From positions 1,037,501 to 1,101,500 of the forward strand of contig JAUIRK010000993.1 of the NCBI GenBank assembly GCA_030549495.1: a stretch of 64,000 nucleotides of DNA. Direction: 5' to 3'. A program made the translations under genes and the position numbers. The DNA is from Nectonema munidae (Eukaryota > Nematomorpha > Nectonematoida > Nectonematidae). Position 1 is the first letter of the stretch; each line of letters opens with the position of its first letter. Under the pieces are notes generated by a model. The model ran no database searches and was not told where the DNA came from. It worked only from the letters and a program-made list of their open reading frames with translations. Shown piece by piece: positions 45,867 through 58,185 of this stretch.

Positions 45867-46851
45867 TTAACTCTCATTACCAGAAAAATCAGACGATATT
45901 TATTAAAAAGCAGAAGATTCATATATAGGGTTGCCAGATTTCAAAAATAAAAAATCGGGACACTTTTATGACAGAATAATGTTAAGTTTATTACTAATAA
46001 AAACTAATTATTAAATTATTAATATAAATAATTTTAAACAAATGAATTTTTTCGTGACACACAAAGCTGTTTTGATAAAATTGGGTTTAAACTTGACTAA
46101 TTGTAACGTTAAATATTTATAAAATCTTATTGTATAGGCGTAATTTCATTCAGGCAAACGAGAACTTCAATAAAACTGTTTTTTCAATTTTCATAATTCT
46201 ACTGCTGAAAACAAAATCAAGACTATGAACAAAATATAAGTAAGCTTCACTAAGAGGATTATTGAAAAATTCTAGAATAATCGGATGTCGGAATTACATA
46301 TTATTATAGTGTTTTTTCATCTTGACATAGTTATGTATATTTTTTTTATATTTACATGACATACTAACTAATCAATGTACTGTACATATATAATAAATAT
46401 ATTTTATTATTTATTTATCGTGTGTGAAATCATTGAAGCGGCTCATTCTGTTTTGAATTCACACGTTTTTTGGTTATTATAAAAAAATGAAGTTTGAAAC
46501 CATATCAAAATGTAGTTACTAGACTTACGTGCCTTATATTTAATATTTTGACATATGTAATTTAGATTTTTTTTAATAAATATCTTTTTTTTCTATAAAA
46601 AATGATAAGATAAGAAAATTAAGTTTAAAACTAAAAATGTCATAATTCTAGTTTTTTTTATGGAAGCTAAAATCGGGACAAATGGTGTCCCCTAGTTGTG
46701 CATTCGGGACGCGGGACAAAATAATATAAATCCGGACAAGTTCCGAAAAATCGGGACGTCTGGCAACCCTATTCATATACCAAACTATTTGAAAAAGCAG
46801 ATGAAGATAAAATTTGTATCATATATGATACACTAGTCACAAAAGGGTTAA
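45867..46851. mobile_element. piggyBac-type MITE, split by a hAT element
   Basis: TTAA lies at 45867-45870 and, after GGG, again at 46848-46851. The left part, AAATCAGACGATATTTATTA and AAAGCAGAAGATT, aligns with the hairpin MITE at 12.1 kb. The element would be about 130 bp without the insertion at 45926-46771. Confidence 0.6.
45926..46771. mobile_element. Non-autonomous hAT element, 846 bp
   Basis: The ends are TAGGGTTGCCAGATTTC and CTGGCAACCCTA, with an exact TTCATATA duplication (45918-45925 and 46772-46779). Subterminal GGGAC words occur near both ends (CGGGACA, GCGGGAC). No transposase frame is present. It lies inside the piggyBac-type MITE. Confidence 0.92.
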
Positions 46852-47057
46852 TATCACAATTTTGAAGACTAATTGTCTGCTTTCCATTTCAATAATTTTT
46901 TGTATACTTAAAGTAGACGATTTTCATTTTTTGGTACACCGCTGTCACACTGTTCCTCAAAGGGTTAATAGATTAGTTTAAGATTTTATTTTTCTGAGGG
47001 TAAAATAATGAATAAAAATCATAATTTTACAAACCTTTTCATAGATTTTTATTTATA

Positions 47058-48183
47058 CAGGGTTGGGGTCAATTATAACTTTCAATTACAATTACACTTT
47101 TATTTACTACCCTTAAACTACAATTCTAATTACAATTATGTTAAAAAAAATTTTTCAATTACAATTACAATTAATTTTTCTTTCAATTATAATTACATTT
47201 ACAACTTCCGATTTATACAAAAATAAGTAAATATATTTATTATAGAACAAAAAAATGAAATTAATTTGAAATTGATATTTAAAAAATTTATCGATTCATA
47301 CAATATGCATGTTTGATCTTAGAAACATTAGCTCCTCAAATCTCGAATCTGATAAACGGCATCTGTCTGGCCTTATAATTTTGCCAGCAATCGAAAAAAC
47401 TCGTTCGACAGGATCAGATGATGCAGGAATAGCTAAATAGCGAAGAGTTAGCAAATTAGATTTTACTTTCATATGGGTATGGAAGTTGGAAGATGCAACA
47501 TACGATCCAGAGACAAACTTATCACAGTGCTTGCATTTCAGTTTAAATTGACCGATACTTTTACTTTCCTGAATACTTTTATCCATAATAAAATGGTTGA
47601 ACACTGGTGGTGGCATTTGATATTTTCCTCAAAATGTTCTATCAAAGCTTCAAGAAGTAAAGAGTAATTAAGTCGTGCGAAACTTCCGTCCTAATTTGAA
47701 AATCTTCTGTTGATGTCATTCATCAAAGCATTATATTAGATCATATACAAGTGAGTTGAAAATATGGTGCATGTATAAGCACAAGTTTCATTTACAACGA
47801 ATTGCTTCTATAAATTTTTTCATGTATGAATGATTATTGCCGTTTTCAAAGACAAGCTTTATATTTTTGTTCAATGTAAAGTAACATAAAAAACTAGCTA
47901 AAGGGTGAGAAAGAGAGAGCGAGTGAAAATGAGAGAGAAGCGAGCAACGTTTTGCAAATCAGTGAACACTCAAGATTCTCATATCACCTCCAACATACTC
48001 TTCTTATAGTCAAAATAATTAAAAATTAGGGTTTCAATTACAATTATTTTCCAATTATGAGGCTTTAATTATAATTATAATTTCAATTACACTCTATTTT
48101 TTTCTCAATTACAATTAGAATTACACTTTAGTTGTAATTAATTTTCAATTACACAATTACAATTATAATTGAACCCAACCCTG
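47058..48183 (-). mobile_element. hAT element with fused transposase remnant, 1.13 kb
   Basis: Inverted ends are CAGGGTTGGGGTCAATTATA and TATAATTGAACCCAACCCTG, each leading into long ATTACA-type AT repeats. The minus strand (47616-47296) encodes one continuous 106-residue frame. A BED-type zinc finger (CKHCDKFVSGSYVASSNFH, then THMK) is joined directly to the hAT dimerisation region (YLAIPASSDPVERVFSIAGK). The whole RNase H-like core is gone. No convincing 8-bp duplication is visible. Confidence 0.88.
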
Positions 48184-50896
48184 AGTGTTTTATTTGATCA
48201 AAATTGTATAATATATTAAACTAAAGTTCTAGTATACCCTAAGTTTCTTTTTCAGAACAATTTTTAGAGAATATTAGAAACACTTAAAAATTGACGAGGT
48301 ATTTGAATACATATTTAAAATCGTATTCTTTTTATTAATTTTCGATTCATTTGATATAATAATCAATCCGAATTTGAACAATGGTTAATAAGAGGTAGTA
48401 ATATGTAGACAGGAATTTGAAGAAGGGCCTTCAAATTTTTGAGCGAACGAGTATTTTTTATAAAACATTAAATCAATTAAATTAATGTAACATTTAAATC
48501 TTAAAGGCTATTTTTAATTCCTAAAAAATTGAAAATTGTTCTCAAAAAAGTAGAAATCTCAAACTTACATACAGAAGAGTCAAAAAATATCATGCAATGT
48601 TAGAGCCTTTGTTTAGCCGAAATTTGGTTTAGCAGACATTTTTCTTGAATTGTTAATTTGTCGGATTAACAAATCATTAATTCCATCACTTGTGTATAGT
48701 TTAAAGCGGGGGTTTCATTAACGTCCACTTCATTGATATAATAATGCAAATTTGAGCTATATTTGATCAGAGGCAGTAATGTAGCCAGTCATTTGAATAA
48801 GAACCCGTGCATTTTTAACCAGGTAAATATTCTAACTACTACTCTATCGCTCCTGCTCCAGGACCTTTAACCTTGTATTCAACAAAAATGATTGTAACTA
48901 CTATACAACAAATAAATCTACAAAAATAAATTATATATAACTATCTAACTGTTTTACCATATCATACAATTGATAGTGTACAATAAAAAAAAAGTAAAAA
49001 AAACTCACAAATTATGATTGATCAATATTATATTTCAAGGTCATATGTAGGCCACACAGTTGTGCTTTACGTTGCATTAACGCAACGGAGAACCTTTTGT
49101 TGATTTAAATTGACAATTGATTTTCCAAATGTTTACCAGAATTTAGAGATTATATTTTGAAGTGTTTTTTACAATGTTATTTAAAAAAAATTACTTTTAC
49201 TTTTGATTATCTTATTTTGACTCCAACCCCTAACAACGACACTTAAAAAGCTAGATTTTTTAAGAATATTTCAAAAATATTTTTCCAAAAACTTTATTTC
49301 AGAAATTGTTCATCATCATGGAAGCCTAATACAATATTTTCGTTAAAAAAAAAATAACCGCGTTTTAAACGTTCAAAATTTTTGATTTTTTTTTTGCAAA
49401 AATGCAACGTTAGACAAGATTTTTTATTTTGCGTTTTCGCTACGTTAAACATTAAAGGGAAAATCGCTTTCTATTCGATGTATCATAAATGATACATTGG
49501 TCGTGAAAGGGTACAGTTTTGAGTTCAGACTAAATATTCTCCTGAACTTCTAAAGATTTATGTTGCCTGGAGCCGGTCATATGAACCATTTTTTAATATT
49601 TCTGGCTCCGGCTCCATGCAGACTAATTCGCTAACTCCGCCTGTTCCGTAGCCCTGGTAGACTCCCTGTAGTGTTACGATCTTCTGTTGTATATCGTGCT
49701 CTTAAGGAGATCACTCTGTCAGCTTTTTCCTATCTCGCTAGCTGTATTGATATTTGCGTATTCTCTTGCTGTCATAATTGTTTCAATTATTCTTCACCGT
49801 TAATTAAAACTAGAAAAGATATGGGATCGCATTGAACCCCTAACTTTTTTCAAAAGTTTTTTTTAGTTAGAAAAAGATATTTTGAAGTCTCGTTATTTAT
49901 TCATAAGTTTTTTTAAGCATTTAGGTTAAATGTAGGAGTTTTGCGAATTAAGATAATTCAAATTTTTACCTGGAGAATGTCCACACTGATTTTATAGAAC
50001 CCCCGAGATAAAATCTGAAAAACTAATAGGTTTAGATTTGCTTAATGCTTATTTTTTAAAGTAAAATATTGTTTTACATATATTTTATAGCACACCCTTT
50101 GTTTTTTTCTTATTTTTTAAATAGGGGTCACACACAAATACAACCTAATGACATTTTTAGGAACAAAAATTTGGGGCTCTTTAAATTTTTTTTTTTAATT
50201 TTCTAAAAAATAAATAAAGGAGATCTGGCTGTATTACCAATGAGTCTTCTAATCTAAGCCATTTTATATCGTCTTCAGAAGAGAGATATTTTTTGCTTGC
50301 ATTTGAAAACCATATCTAGCCGGCTTAACCAAAAATTCTGTTCCCTAAAGATTTAAAACCTTCACAGTTCACATGGTTATAGTATAGATATTCTTGAGAC
50401 ACTATAGCATATCTATCGATAAGAATTTTTATTACGCATGCAATTTTTTCATTACTAGAACATGAAAATCTAAAAAGGCATTTGTGATCATCCATTTCAA
50501 TTTTGGTCAAAAGTAATAAATATGGATAGGCTTTATTACATGCTATCAATAGTGATCAAACAAATTAAATCAGGAATAAATTGTACTAACTGTTATTTGT
50601 ACCAAGTTTTACAAATTTTTTAAGAAAAGTGTGAAATGATTGGGCAATTATTCAAAACAATCAATCTTGATAAAGAAAAACTAAAACATCAACTAAAACG
50701 AATATCTAAAAATAAAGATGCTATATATTTGATTATTTAAATTATATTTAGCAAACATAAGGGTATTTTTTCTAGCTTATTCTGCTCTTTCGCCCCCACT
50801 CTTTTGAAATCACATTGAGGGAAGGAGGAATCGCTGCACCAAATGTTCTTCCTTAAAAAAATCTTTCTCAAAATTGAAAATGTTTTCAATGTTTAG
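48184..50896. other. No gene seen; one hAT end at 49570-49655
   Basis: CTAACTCCGCCTGTTCCGTA followed by GCCCTG at 49631-49655 is a typical hAT right end, preceded by GGCTCCGGCTCC subterminal words. A left end was not found. The signal-peptide exon of the Ly6-like gene may lie here but could not be picked out. Confidence 0.4.
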
Positions 50897-51091
50897 CTCT
50901 CTCGATTAAATGCTATCAGTGTGGAAGCGATCAGAAAAGAAGCCCAATCGCTGAATACGATTCTCAAAATAATTGTGGTGCATCACAAAAATTTGATCCT
51001 TCTCATCATGAACTGGTTGATTGCAATGATCCCAACCAATCCCACGTTCCTGGTTTCTTTTGTCTCAAAGAAACGCATCAAAGTCCAAACA
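50897..51091 (+). CDS. Ly6/uPAR (quiver/sleepless-like) protein, exon a
   Basis: This exon encodes the first half of a secreted three-finger domain: LSIKCYQCGSD at the mature N-terminus, then CGASQKF, HHELVDCNDPNQSHVPGFFC and KETHQSPN. KCYQC at the start and DC...H-PGFC-x-K in the middle are typical of the invertebrate quiver/sleepless (QVR) family, small GPI-anchored proteins, some of which modulate ion channels and septate junctions. The acceptor is CAATGTTTAG at 50896. The exon starts with two bases of a split codon, as expected after a signal-peptide exon, which was not found. The donor GTAAGC at 51092 leaves phase 1. No partner or target can be inferred from the sequence. Confidence 0.85.
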
Positions 51092-51271
51092 GTAAGCTTA
51101 TCTTTCCAAGTTTTTGATTCTAAAAATTTGTTAGTTTTAGTTAACATTGAGAATTTATCCAATATTTAAAAAAAATCGTAAAATTATATTTCTTCCATGT
51201 AAGGTCAGACATTTTTTGTTGCTTAAAAAGCCACCTATTGTTTCATCGGTAAATGAAATAAATAATATTTT

Positions 51272-51485
51272 AGAGAAGCAAAGGCTAAGATAGTGTGGCC
51301 ATATAAATAGGAGATCAAAATGAGAGTTTATCCAAAAAGCTTATGAATTACAGAATTTGTATAAGGGTAAAGGTAGACCAAAAATAACCCGTAGAGAAGT
51401 AGTTGAGAAAGATATGAGAAAAAGAAATTTAAGATTAGGTGACAGACAGAATAGGAAAAATTGGAAATATAAAATTGAACAATAA
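51272..51485 (+). mobile_element. LINE C-terminal fragment
   Basis: The frame reads EKQRLR, then CGHINRRS, LYKGKGRPKITRREVVEKDM and LGDRQNRKNWKYKI. This is the C-terminal arrangement RLRWxGHVxR ... GRPKxRWxxxxxDM ... A-x-DR-x-W common to many LINE and RT-derived ORFs. The conserved Trp of the first block is replaced by a stop. Confidence 0.75.
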
Positions 51486-51885
51486 CCCCTCTGAAATACG
51501 ACCCCTTTATGATTCGACTTCCTCTAAGATACGACTTTTTTTATACACACAAATAATATTTACATTAATTTATACCCCTCTTGAACTACTTGTCTAACCC
51601 CTGAAATACGACATCAATTTTAAATGTTGATATATTATGCATAGTTCTTTATTTTTATTTTATACTTCATGCTAATTATTTTTTTTTAATTCGTATTATT
51701 TTCAATAAATTTTCACTTTTTAAAAATTATAATTTCAATATGATTGATTTTTATGTTAATATAATACTGTCATGACGTCATCAAAAAGCATAATTATTGA
51801 ATTGAAACCACTTTGTAACGACTTTCTCCAAATACAACTTTTTAAATGTGGCTGGATGATTGGTAGTATCTGAGAGGATTTACTG
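51480..51885. mobile_element. Tigger/pogo-like MITE
   Basis: The left end CAATAACCCCTCTGAAATAC and the right end, inverted, CAGTAAATCCTCTCAGATAC match at most positions. They have the CAGTAAA-CCTC-ATAC form of pogo/Tigger ends. AAATACGAC words recur inside the left part. TA follows the right end, but the left flank is not TA. The left border abuts the LINE fragment. Confidence 0.55.
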
Positions 51886-52894
51886 TATTTATTCATAGTT
51901 GTAAAACCTGCTATACCCTACCTTGCTGGGAAAGTGTCCTTACATAATATTATTATTAAGTTTTCTTTCAACCATTTATCTGTATCTATTGATAAATTTA
52001 AATGTATCGTGGTTTTTTTATCGAGAAATCACAATTGAACCTCCTATATGAAACTATGAACAAAATGAAATTTGATTCTCGATTCGAACCAAAGTCCTTG
52101 TAGTTCTAGACGACTTTACTCAAGCCTTCAATTAATGATGTTTGATGCACAGATTCTAAAAAATTACTACATAAATATATAAATAAAATATATAAATAAG
52201 TGTATAAGATCAAAAAAGATCTTTCTACTTCTAAAGTTAAAACTTGACAATTTTGTAATTTGGGATAAGAAAAAAAAGCTGGAAGATTTTAATGAAAATA
52301 TTTTGCTGTTTGCAACCAATATGTCAATTTCGTTACATTGGAAGTGGAGTGGGGCCGATAGGTTTGAAAAGAGAACCTCTTTTTCTATTACTAATTTTGA
52401 ATGATTTAATGCCGGTAAGATGTGAAAAACATGCAATGATAAAAAGTTTGGGAATAAAATTCCATAACTTCTGCAGCGGATATATCGTATGTAACCGTGT
52501 TTGTCAACAAAAAAAATTTTCCTTACAAAAAACTTCTTCATGTTTAACCTCAGTCAGGCAAACTACAATAAAACCTTTTATTAGATGAATAAAGCCCAAC
52601 TTTTGTGGAAGTGTTGACATAAAGAAGAAATTTTGTATGTATCGCTTATAACCATTTTAGGCACATTGAAACAAAAAGTGTTAAATATAAAAATTGACTT
52701 TATTGACCTAAACTCGAAAAATTGACTTTGATTGACTTAAAAATTTGAAATTAGTTCAAATTTTTTTAGACTAGACAAGTAAAGATCTTCTTCAAAGAGT
52801 TTTTGCTAAACGGAAATAAAAGTTAACTTTATTGACTTTTACTCGCCCTGCTAATTACACAGGAACATATATACTTTTTTTAGTTGTCAGTATC

Positions 52895-53017
52895 GCATCC
52901 AAAGTAAGAATAATCTCCCATAACTAAACGGATGGTAAGGATAGTCACGATCGGGAATCGAACCCAGGCCATCTGGATCGAGACCCCATGCTCCTACTAC
53001 TAGGCATCTGCTAACTA
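52895..53017 (-). mobile_element. Second tRNA-derived SINE family
   Basis: On the minus strand GTTAGCAGATGCCTAGTAGT (A-box region) and TGGGTTCGATTCCCG (B box) lie at tRNA spacing. A body with ACCATCCGTTTAGTTATGGG follows. The acceptor stem does not pair, so this is not a functional tRNA gene. Confidence 0.65.
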
Positions 53018-55319
53018 ATTTACTGTAAATAATTAAAGGCGAAAAGTAGTTAAAATTTCTCTTTGCTAAAATCATTTTAGCTTCTGTTGTATTTCTTTTA
53101 TCCGTTGAACGTGCTTTTGCTTATGGTTGATATTACAAAAGATATTTGTTGTGAAGTTTCTTTTCCTTTTTTTTGCTATTCAAACAACGGATTTTCATAT
53201 AAAATAAGTGAATAAACAAAAAATGATAACACATTTAGTTATTATAATTCAATTTTTATGTACTTTTTTTGTTCGCGAAATATAATTTGAAGTGTTTGAA
53301 AAGCTTCTTATGAATTCAAAATGAAAAATTAAATTAAATTTTTTTTTTCATAAAACTCAAAGAGAATCCACATTTCGATTCTGCATTTCGACGGTGAGGT
53401 AGTACGCGCTGTATCAGAGAACACAACACTAAATTTCATTGACAAACAAAACGCGTTTCGTCCACACCCAAACAAGATTTCGTCGACAGATTACTATTCA
53501 ATTAGTAACTACTTAAACTTTTCCGAAGATTTCCGATCTATTGAGTCGAGCCCATAAACAAGTTTATCGGTGTCGAGGGTGCATAAGAGCACTTGTATTT
53601 CATTGATAGCACGATATATAAGAGGCTAAAGTTTGAATTTAACTTTTCTGTAAGAAATGAAGAAGTTTCAAATGAATCAAAATAGATATCTGAAAAAATT
53701 GTTGATAAAAAGAAAGAATATTTGGAAAATGGAAAGCACTCATTTGAATGCTAAGTTTTGAATATTTGGATTTATTAGCTCAATATTTTTCCTGCTCTTC
53801 TTCTTCTATTGAAAGTGAAAAACTCTTTACTTGTCGTGCACAAATTTAATCTCCCAAAGGAAATAAATTAGGGCGAAACACTGGAGAATGTCAAATTCTA
53901 AGCATTAAAATTGCTTTTATTTTTCGATTATTATAATTAAAAATTATAAGCTTTTAATTTCGATTGCATAAATAAAAATTTGGGTTGACAATAAGTTTAT
54001 AAGAAAAATATTACAAAAATATGGAAAATTCAAAAATTTATTCAACTGAAAAGTATATTCCAACTTATTCTTGACGATTACTTATCAAATTAATTGTTTC
54101 TCAAAAACGAATATTAATATATATTTATTTTCTAAATATTTCTACGTAATAAAAATATTGATACGTTGTTCTTGCATCCATATTCATCGGATTTCCATTT
54201 AAAAACCTGTTTTGTATATAAAATCCAGGTTAAAGAACTGATACCAATAGCAAATAATGTGAACGAATGAATTAGTAATAATAAAAAACCTTTTTTTTTT
54301 TACTATTTGCATTCAAAGTCAAATTAATTTTAAATTAAAAAATATTTTTGCAACTCATTTCGGTAGCGCTATCACGTGGTCAAGTGAAATGACCTGAGAG
54401 TGAGTTCATTGACCCGCATCGGAACTCAAAATTTTCTCACATTTTCACTTCGCACGAGATGTTTAAATAATTAAAAAAAATTTTAAGTGAGTTAAGTACT
54501 TTTATAGAAAATGATTTTAGATTTTTTATAAAAAAAAAGGTTCGAATTTTCAAAAAGTTGACATTTTTGATTCAAAAATTTTACATCAAAACAAAATTAT
54601 TTTTTCCCAATTTTTACATAATCTTATCTAAAATTGCTTGAATTTTATTTTAAAACTTTGATAGATATTTATTTTTAATATATATTTTTTGATTTTAATT
54701 TTTTTAAAAAAAATTTATCAAAATTTACAAATTTTTAACTTTGAAAGAAAACCTTATGCGAGAAATTTTTTAAAAACATATTAAACCATACATATCTTAA
54801 AGAGCATCCTGTTACCCACATTTTGCATGTCATTTTATTTTTGAAAAATTTCAAAAAAATTAAGTCTTTTAACAATATGGACAATTTTGCTATATTTTAG
54901 CGTGTAACATGAATAATAAAATTTTTTTTTTGCATATTCATAAAATATACCTAATATTTAAACATACTACTGTGAAAAAAATTATAAAATTTCTTATTTT
55001 TTTAAAAAATTTCCGAAAAATTCCAACTTATCCAATTTTCAATTTTAATATGTCATTTTAAAGAATATTTTATACTGATCACGAAAATGTATAAATATTT
55101 TAAGTTTGAATTTGTTAAAATAATATTTTTAGCCTTTGAACTTGGTAAAATGATAAAAATTCCAACTTTGACAGCAAAAAAAATTCAAACAAATTACATA
55201 TTTGGAATCAGCGTATCAAACTCTATTAGAATACGCTTTAAAATGTTATTTTATTTTTAAATTTTCGAATCATTCTGAATAACAATATTAGAATCTCATC
55301 TATTATTATTTGAGCTTTT

Positions 55320-56580
55320 TTTTGATGAACAGATTATGAATTCAATTTGCAATGAGTCAATGAAATATTCAAAATATTTCAAAAATAAATTTGATTTTTC
55401 GATTGAAATTGATGAGCTAAAAGTGTTTCTTGGAGTTTTACTCATATCTGGATATTGTAGTGTGCCTTCAAGTCATTTATACTGGGAAAACAAAAATGAT
55501 GTTAAAATGATATAATTTATAAAAGTATAAGAAAAAATAGGTTTCAAAAAATAATGGAGTTTATTCACTTTGCAAATAATAATAATATAGATCTAAATGA
55601 CAAATTTTTTAAAGTTAGAAGTTTGTCAAATCATTTGAACAAAAAGTTTATGGAATACTTTGCCCCAACACAATACATTGCCCATTATGAATCAATGTTT
55701 GAATATTTTTGAAACCATCCCTGTAAACAGTGCATAAGAAGTAAGCCAATCAGATTTGGTTATAAACTGTGGTGTACTTGCTCTCATGATGGCTATCTTA
55801 TTAATTTTGTTTTTTATCAAGGTTACACTTCATCAAAAGAATGAAGAAAAACTTTATGGAAAAGTTGAATTAACATTACTGAACGCCGTAAGCAATTTTA
55901 CTGAAGATAAAAAACACTCCCCATATTTTTTTTTGTGATTCTTTATTTTTATCGGAAAATCTTATAAAAAAACTTCTATCTCTTGGTTATGGTTGCACTG
56001 GAACTATTAATGAAAAACGTTTTTCTAATTTACCACTTTTGTCTCAGAAGGAAATGTCTAAAGAACAACGAGGAAAGGTTTCATTATGTACACATGAAAG
56101 CAAAAATATAATAGCAGTTAGGTGGATGGATAACAATGTTGATACTCTTAGTAGCTCTGTTTACGGTCTTTTACCATACAAAAAAGTCAAAAGATTTTCT
56201 AAAAATAAGAGGCTTGGTATCTACACAAAAATTGTGGAGGTTTAAAATCTTTGTTTGATTTCAGAAGAGATATTGCAAGATACTATTTGAATAAATTTGG
56301 TTCAGCTCCTCTAATTTCAAGACACAATCAATGCTCGAAAGACCTACTACTGAATGTATTAAATGTGATGTTGAACTTTGTGTTATTTGTAATGTTAAAT
56401 ATCATACATATAATAATAAATAAAAACTAATATAAAAAAAAGTTTCGCATTATTCTTAAAAAACTTTACAAATTTATGTTACCCAAGTAACTATTGTTAA
56501 ATATAGTTATTTTTTCCCTCAACTTGCAAACATATTTCAATTACGTTATTGATAATCATGGGTCTAACGTACCCTAACTA
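55320..56580 (+). mobile_element. piggyBac transposon, decayed
   Basis: Translated pieces follow piggyBac transposase order. FSIEIDELKVFLGVLLISGY and HLYWENKNDVKM lie at 55390-55500. [17 protein letters not shown] is near 55760, the DDE-fold part around [19 protein letters not shown] is near 56300, and a C-terminal Cys-rich part with ECIKCDVELCVIC near 56360. Frame changes and stops separate the pieces. GGGTCTAACGTACCCTAA at 56560 looks like the 3' end, with an eroded TTAA. The upstream limit is not visible. Confidence 0.85.
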
Positions 56581-57059
56581 TTTTTTTAATATCTATAAAA
56601 GTTTGGATACATTTTTTTGTTAATAACAGCATATAATGTTATTCATAGTATTTTTTAAACAAATTAATTCAATTTATTTAAGGAATATTTTAAATGAAAA
56701 CATTATTTAATTACTTAAAACAATATTCACAAATTATAAAGATGTGCACACTAAAATAAATACTTTATTGAGCACAAATTTTTAAAAAAGTAAATTTTCG
56801 TCGACAGTCGGCTTTTTCAAACATATGCGGGAGAAAACGATGTAGGTTGCGGCAAAGAGTGATGGAGAAACAATGTAGCGTGAGGCAAAGAGTGATGAAG
56901 GAATTAAACATATGCTTTTCGATTTGATGATAGATAAGCGCTGTATGTGTGTTGTCTTAATGTGAGAGTAAGTGTGTATGTGTATATAAGTGTACTACTC
57001 ATTAGTGTGTCACTAATTTAATGGGCCACCTTCAGCACCAGATTCTTATCTTTCACAAA

Positions 57060-57600
57060 TTATCTTTTTCTTTGAGTGTTGACAGCACACGTTTTTAGGC
57101 ATTCAGAACAAACTTGCTTAATTTTTCTATCTTTTGAAGCGGGACAGATGTGACATCGTTTTTTTGTCTGAAAAAGAAGAGTTAGCTTTTTACTGATTTG
57201 GGTATTTGTGATCTCCATTGAAGCCAAGGATATATAAGTTTTTCTGCCATACATTGAAGAAAACCTTTTCTTTTTAATTTTTTACTATTTTCATGATATT
57301 TTATGTTCCATATGACATAATATGGCCAATATGACGTGGCCATCGTTAAAAAAGGGATTGGTTTTCATTTTAGTTTATCTTTGTTATCATATAAACCACT
57401 TTCATTCGATCTAATTTTTGAATCAATACTTTCCGTATCCCAATCATCTTCAAGTTCTTCTTCGAAAATATTTAACGATTGATCAATAGAAGTTGAACAA
57501 TCACTCATCTCTTCAATACAAAATTCTTTATCATAACTTTAAAACATTTCAAAAATATTCTTTATTTTTTCAGACATTATTTTAGATAAAGTAGTAAGAT
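57060..57600 (-). mobile_element. piggyBac remnant, internally deleted
   Basis: The minus strand encodes an acidic start, MSEKIKNIFEMF and EELEDDWDTESID (57577-57400), typical of piggyBac N-termini. It also encodes the C-terminal Cys-rich domain, KKRCHICPASKDRKIKQVC and SECLKTC (57160-57070). The catalytic middle is absent. Two 34-bp repeats (AACGATGTAGGTTGCGGCAA-like, 56835-56900) lie in its 3' flank. Confidence 0.75.
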
Positions 57601-58185
57601 TCTTAAGTCAAACAAAAAATAATTTAACATTAATTTTTATTTATTTCTATTACTATTTTAATTTTTTGCAAGGGTCTATTAGACCCACCATTGTCAATAA
57701 TGTAATTAAAATGTATTTTTCTTTACCAAGTGTAATAAAAAAAAATTTCATAGAGAAAAAGCAATAATATTTAAATAAAAAGATTGATTAATGCATTAAA
57801 AGAGTTTGAAGGTTTTATAATCAGTAAATAATAGAAAAAATGTTATTAAAAAATTGTGGAAATTTGACCAGTGTGCCAAAAAGTCTTACATCCCATATTT
57901 TACTTAAATACTGTTAAATACCAAAAATTTGATTTGGTTTATACTTTTAAAAAGTTTTAAAAATAACCAGTCGGTTTTTTTGGTTTTTTAAAAAAAAATT
58001 TTTACTTGGGCTCTGTATTCGTTAAAAAAATGGAGATGGCACATCACTACAAAATTTCCCATTCGAAATACTTTTTATTGGTGTGATAGTGTGAGTGAAT
58101 AACACGGGTTTAAAAAGAGATTGTGTTATTATTACTGGTAAAGGTTTATGGAATCTAATTAAACTTTTATTCTGTAAATTTTTAG

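Larger units (their letters stand above)
51092..58185 (+). other. Intron of the Ly6-like gene
   Basis: A 7.1-kb GT...AG intron. It holds a LINE 3' fragment, a Tigger-like MITE, a tRNA-like SINE and piggyBac remains. The stretch 53.1-55.3 kb is AT-rich with nothing assignable. The overlapping frames at 52167-52588 on both strands have no recognisable family. Confidence 0.7.

Noticed and set aside
47473-47667. 64-residue plus-strand frame
   Set aside because: Antisense to the BED/dimerisation remnant of a hAT element.
47058-48183. 8-bp target duplication around this hAT element
   Set aside because: The flanks TATTTATA and AGTGTTTT do not match, so none is claimed.
52167-52588. Overlapping frames of 124 (minus) and 98 (plus) residues in the Ly6-like intron
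   Set aside because: Neither shows a recognisable domain, and neither fits as an exon of the Ly6-like gene. The Cys pattern does not continue the three-finger fold.
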